A DNA stretch of 64,000 bases from Pseudoscleropodium purum. Lineage: Eukaryota > Streptophyta > Bryopsida > Hypnales > Brachytheciaceae. Shown here piece after piece: positions 61,111 to 64,000 of the stretch. Made by a program: the position numbers and the translations under genes. The notes below the pieces were generated by a model. That model saw only the letters and a program-made list of their open reading frames with translations. It did no database searches and was not told the origin of the DNA. Location of the stretch: contig OZ017799.1 in NCBI GenBank assembly GCA_963969395.1, forward strand, positions 3,474,501 to 3,538,500, given 5' to 3'. How positions within the stretch are numbered: position 1 is the stretch's first letter; each line of letters opens with the position of its first letter.

Positions 61111-61384
61111 GTCTAGGAAAAACTAATTTCAAATTTTTATTGATTAAAAAAGTGATTTTAAAAATTACTTGGATTACTTGTTGAGCAATAAAAATTATAT
61201 ATCATACAATAGCTTTTTAATCATTCAATCAAAATTTATGAAAATTGTTGTACCTTAAAGCTATTCTTCAATGACACTTGTTGTATGAAAACTTCAAAGG
61301 AAAATAAATAAAAATTCCATTTGTAGTGGATTGTTTCCAATTGCCATGTTGCCAAAAATTGTTGTTTGGTCTTTTAGGGGCTAG
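60285..61384 (-). mobile_element. TTAA element family A, diverged reverse copy
   Basis: Read in reverse it is collinear with family A: AATTCCATTTGTAGTGGATT (about 61,312), TTCAAAATAGAATGATTCAA (about 61,018) and ATTGTAGGATCC (about 60,408). The family A left end lies near 61,384 (CTTTTAGGGGCTAG) and is mutated; the other end is only approximate. It contains a (TA)n tract near 61,066-61,102. Confidence 0.65.
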
Positions 61385-64000
61385 ATTCTTTTAGAACACA
61401 TATTTTAGACATGGTATGAAAAAGCTTTGAATATTCAAAGTGGTGAAATTAGGCTTACCCAAAATCGACCCTAGGCTCTCATGAATAGAGACTATATATT
61501 TTAGGCAAAAATTTGCAAGGGGCGGTTATAGAGACATGTCACAATTAGATGTGGTTTCTTTGTTGTCCCGTTGACAAATATCATTGTCAAAAAATGAGTC
61601 TAAGGGAGGTTTAGGGTAATTGTTTTTGTTTTTGGAGGGGGGGAAGCACACATCAATTCAAGCAGTGTAAGTTGGGAGCAAATTTGGCGTAAAATAATTT
61701 TAAAAAAACTAAGCCAAATTTTTTTTTAATTAATTGTCAAAAGTGCCTAATATGTATAGTATTTAATGGTAAAAATGTCATAAATGTCGAAAATTCCATA
61801 TTCAATAAAAAGCATTAGAAGATTTTTGGGGCCTCTAGATGCCTGTGAGTTATCACAGTCTGCGAACACAAGAAACAGGTTTGGCGTAGTGGTCTGATGT
61901 CGTCGAGACCCTACCACGTCATTGACCAAATTTATTTATTTTTTTAATTTATTTTTTTGCATTTGGAGACTAAAATTTTTTTTAATGAAAAACAAAATTC
62001 TGATAGTGGGTCGTTCCCCTTGCTGCGGGGAACAATTGCGGGGGAACATGCCCGAAATAGACTTTTGGACCCCCCAAAACTCTTCTAATGGCAAAAGCAA
62101 CCAAGTTCATGAGAATCTAAGCTCTTACCATGAGCTCTATTCTTGTACATCATAAAGTTCTTTCTATCTATAATTCCCATGAGTATCATGAGCTATTACC
62201 AAAAGGACTTTAATCATCTTGAATTAGTCATTAATCATTTTAAAACTAATGTTGACAAGTGCGATACTTTCAATTTATAAATAGATCTTCTTAAAATCCG
62301 CAAAATCTTAGGCATAAATGTCAAATTTTAAATTTTACTTTTTTGAAAAAGTCAATTTTTTTATTATATATTTATGACAATGCCAAACTGTGTTTTTCAA
62401 AAAAAATATTTAATTCAACACTTGAGTGTCGAATTTTCTCCCAACCTACAATATTCAAGAGCATATTTAATCCTAAAAGGCCAAGGCCTACATTGAGATA
62501 AAATTAGCCAAAAATTTATCCAATTATTGAAAGAGTGAATAAATGCATTTTTTATTTCTACAGTTTCCATGAAAATCATTCATCAAACACTTACAACTAT
62601 CAACTATGGCTTTGTAAAGACAAGTTGGTCTCTAAAAAAAGTCATCATTTTCTAATACTGTGGGAATCAATCACTTAAAGAAATGCAAAAGGTACTCATT
62701 AGAAGTCAAACTACTATAGAAGATGTTCCCTTTACACAACAAAACTCCAAGGATGAATAATTGCACTTCTGTCTTATATAGGAGAATTCTCTGTCATCCA
62801 TCAGGCACTTAGTGTCTGCGACAACCTTATACAGTTCACTTACAAAAATGCTCATAAAATCATTTAAGGCTAATAGGGAATTGAATTTGTGGCTGCTTTG
62901 AGTGTGAAAATTTGCCAAAGTTGCAATATTATTTCAAATCTATCCACTCCATCATCATGTGCTTGTGGGTTGTCACCGGGATTCACACAGGGATTCACAC
63001 CCTCGTGGAAGCACAACATATGATTGAAGATTTGAGGATGGGTAAGCAAGTGTGCGCACGCAGGATGTAGATTTGCAATCATGGTGGAGAGAGAGGACAG
63101 TAATTTTATGTGTGCGTGATGGTACTCTTTCTTAAGAGAGAAACCCTTCAAGGGTAGAGCTTTACTATTAGTATCAAATAACACCCGAAGGCAAGTACAC
63201 ACCCCCACAGACGGGAAAGAGGATTAAGAGGGGGTGGGGTCGGTAAACATCGGAAAGGGGGAGCAGGGGAAAGCAACCCTGTAAGGACTGATCCGGCTTT
63301 TTCATAGGTTTGCATGAACAGAAATATCTTTAGCTCATTTTTTTCAGAGAAAGAAAAATGGATGCCAAACGTAACACAAGTGGTTTCATATTTTTTGAAG
63401 CATTTTTGAATTAGTTATGAATTTTCAAAGATTTCTGCAGTAGAGTACCTGTTTGTGACCCATAGGTCTCCCAAAATCTGTCCCTTGCAACTTCTGAAGC
63501 GATTTCTGAACCATGGAGGAAATGATTGGCTCTTGGAATAAAATAAGTAAATTTTTCTTGATTCATTCAATAACAATAGTGGCCCGTTTAAAAATCAGCT
63601 CCCATCCATTTTACAATCAGCTATGGGGCGGTTGCAAGGAGAGGGTCGCAACTACAGCCTCCTACCTTACTCTTTCTTAAGACGGGCATCAATCAGATCA
63701 TTGCATCGCAATCTATTGATAATAATAAGTTAAACCACTCCAGAAAAAGAGGCTGATTAATACTCAAGTTATATAACACTTCAATCTCTTCTGGGGATGA
63801 GGCAGAGGTGTTTTGCCCAATAACAATGGTGAACAAAAACACCTTGTGATGTGTAAGGTAGAACAGCCGTCATGGTCAGAATTAGCAGGAGTTTGTCCTC
63901 CTACCATAGTTGAAATTTTTTATTTTTTCCCCCGTATAAAGACAAGTGTGAGAAACAACACTTGAGAGCAATTGAAATTATTTTTTTTCAACATAGTATG
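61385..64000. other. Unassigned terminal stretch
   Basis: No gene is supported. 62,950-63,300 and 63,450-63,900 are slightly GC-richer. The segment TTGATTCATTCAATAACAAT (63,560) and the following sequence resemble transposon or LTR debris, but no paired LTR is visible inside the window. Confidence 0.4.

Noticed and set aside
19470..64000. CRISPR arrays, tRNA or rRNA genes
   Set aside because: Repeats are dispersed or hairpin-type, with no regular spacer pattern, and no tRNA cloverleaf or rRNA sequence was recognised.

Overview
This window is nuclear DNA of a land plant with an intron-rich, strongly repeat-expanded, AT-rich genome. The evidence is GT-AG spliced genes, among them LOW PSII ACCUMULATION 1 (a chloroplast photosystem II assembly factor carrying an N-terminal transit peptide) and a plant-type dihydroneopterin aldolase, followed by about 44 kb of transposon debris. 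I cannot name the species. An early-diverging lineage (moss, lycophyte or fern) is only a guess.

Gene-rich part (1-19,500). There are five genes. Gene 1 (211-1313, minus, 2 exons) encodes a lysine-rich protein with a mitochondrion-like presequence and lies head-to-head with folB (1964-2389, plus). Next is a cysteine/proline/serine-rich open frame (6770-3729, minus) interrupted by one in-frame TAA. A 16-exon gene follows (13,903-7,490, minus). I reconstructed it exon by exon with every splice phase agreeing; it encodes about 396 residues of no family I recognise and has three micro-exons of 24-25 nt. It lies head-to-head with LPA1 (14,365-19,469, plus, 9 exons, about 462 residues). Introns of the last two genes carry at least six copies of a short interspersed repeat not noticed in the intergenic part. 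The first 100 bases of the window are an exact copy of 8025-8124, which holds micro-exon 14 of the 16-exon gene.

Repeat part (19,500-64,000). I found no convincing host gene. The dominant elements are non-autonomous and bounded by TTAA. Family A (about 0.9-1.05 kb, five near-complete copies and two reverse copies) and family B (about 0.84-0.93 kb, three copies) begin TTAACCCCTAAAT and end ATTTAGGGGTTAA. A third, 3.46 kb element with long inverted arms (45,568-49,029) is also TTAA-bounded and carries a family B copy in one arm only. The other arm preserves the empty site, which is direct evidence that TTAA is the duplicated target. TTAA target duplication with ends starting CCC is the piggyBac signature, a superfamily not usually reported from plants. 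The rest holds hairpin MITEs, a composite repeat present once intact and once split by two insertions, and (GA)n and (TA)n microsatellites.

The genes do not form a pathway: folate synthesis, photosystem II assembly and three unrecognised proteins sit together as ordinary eukaryotic neighbours, two pairs of them sharing short divergent intergenic regions.
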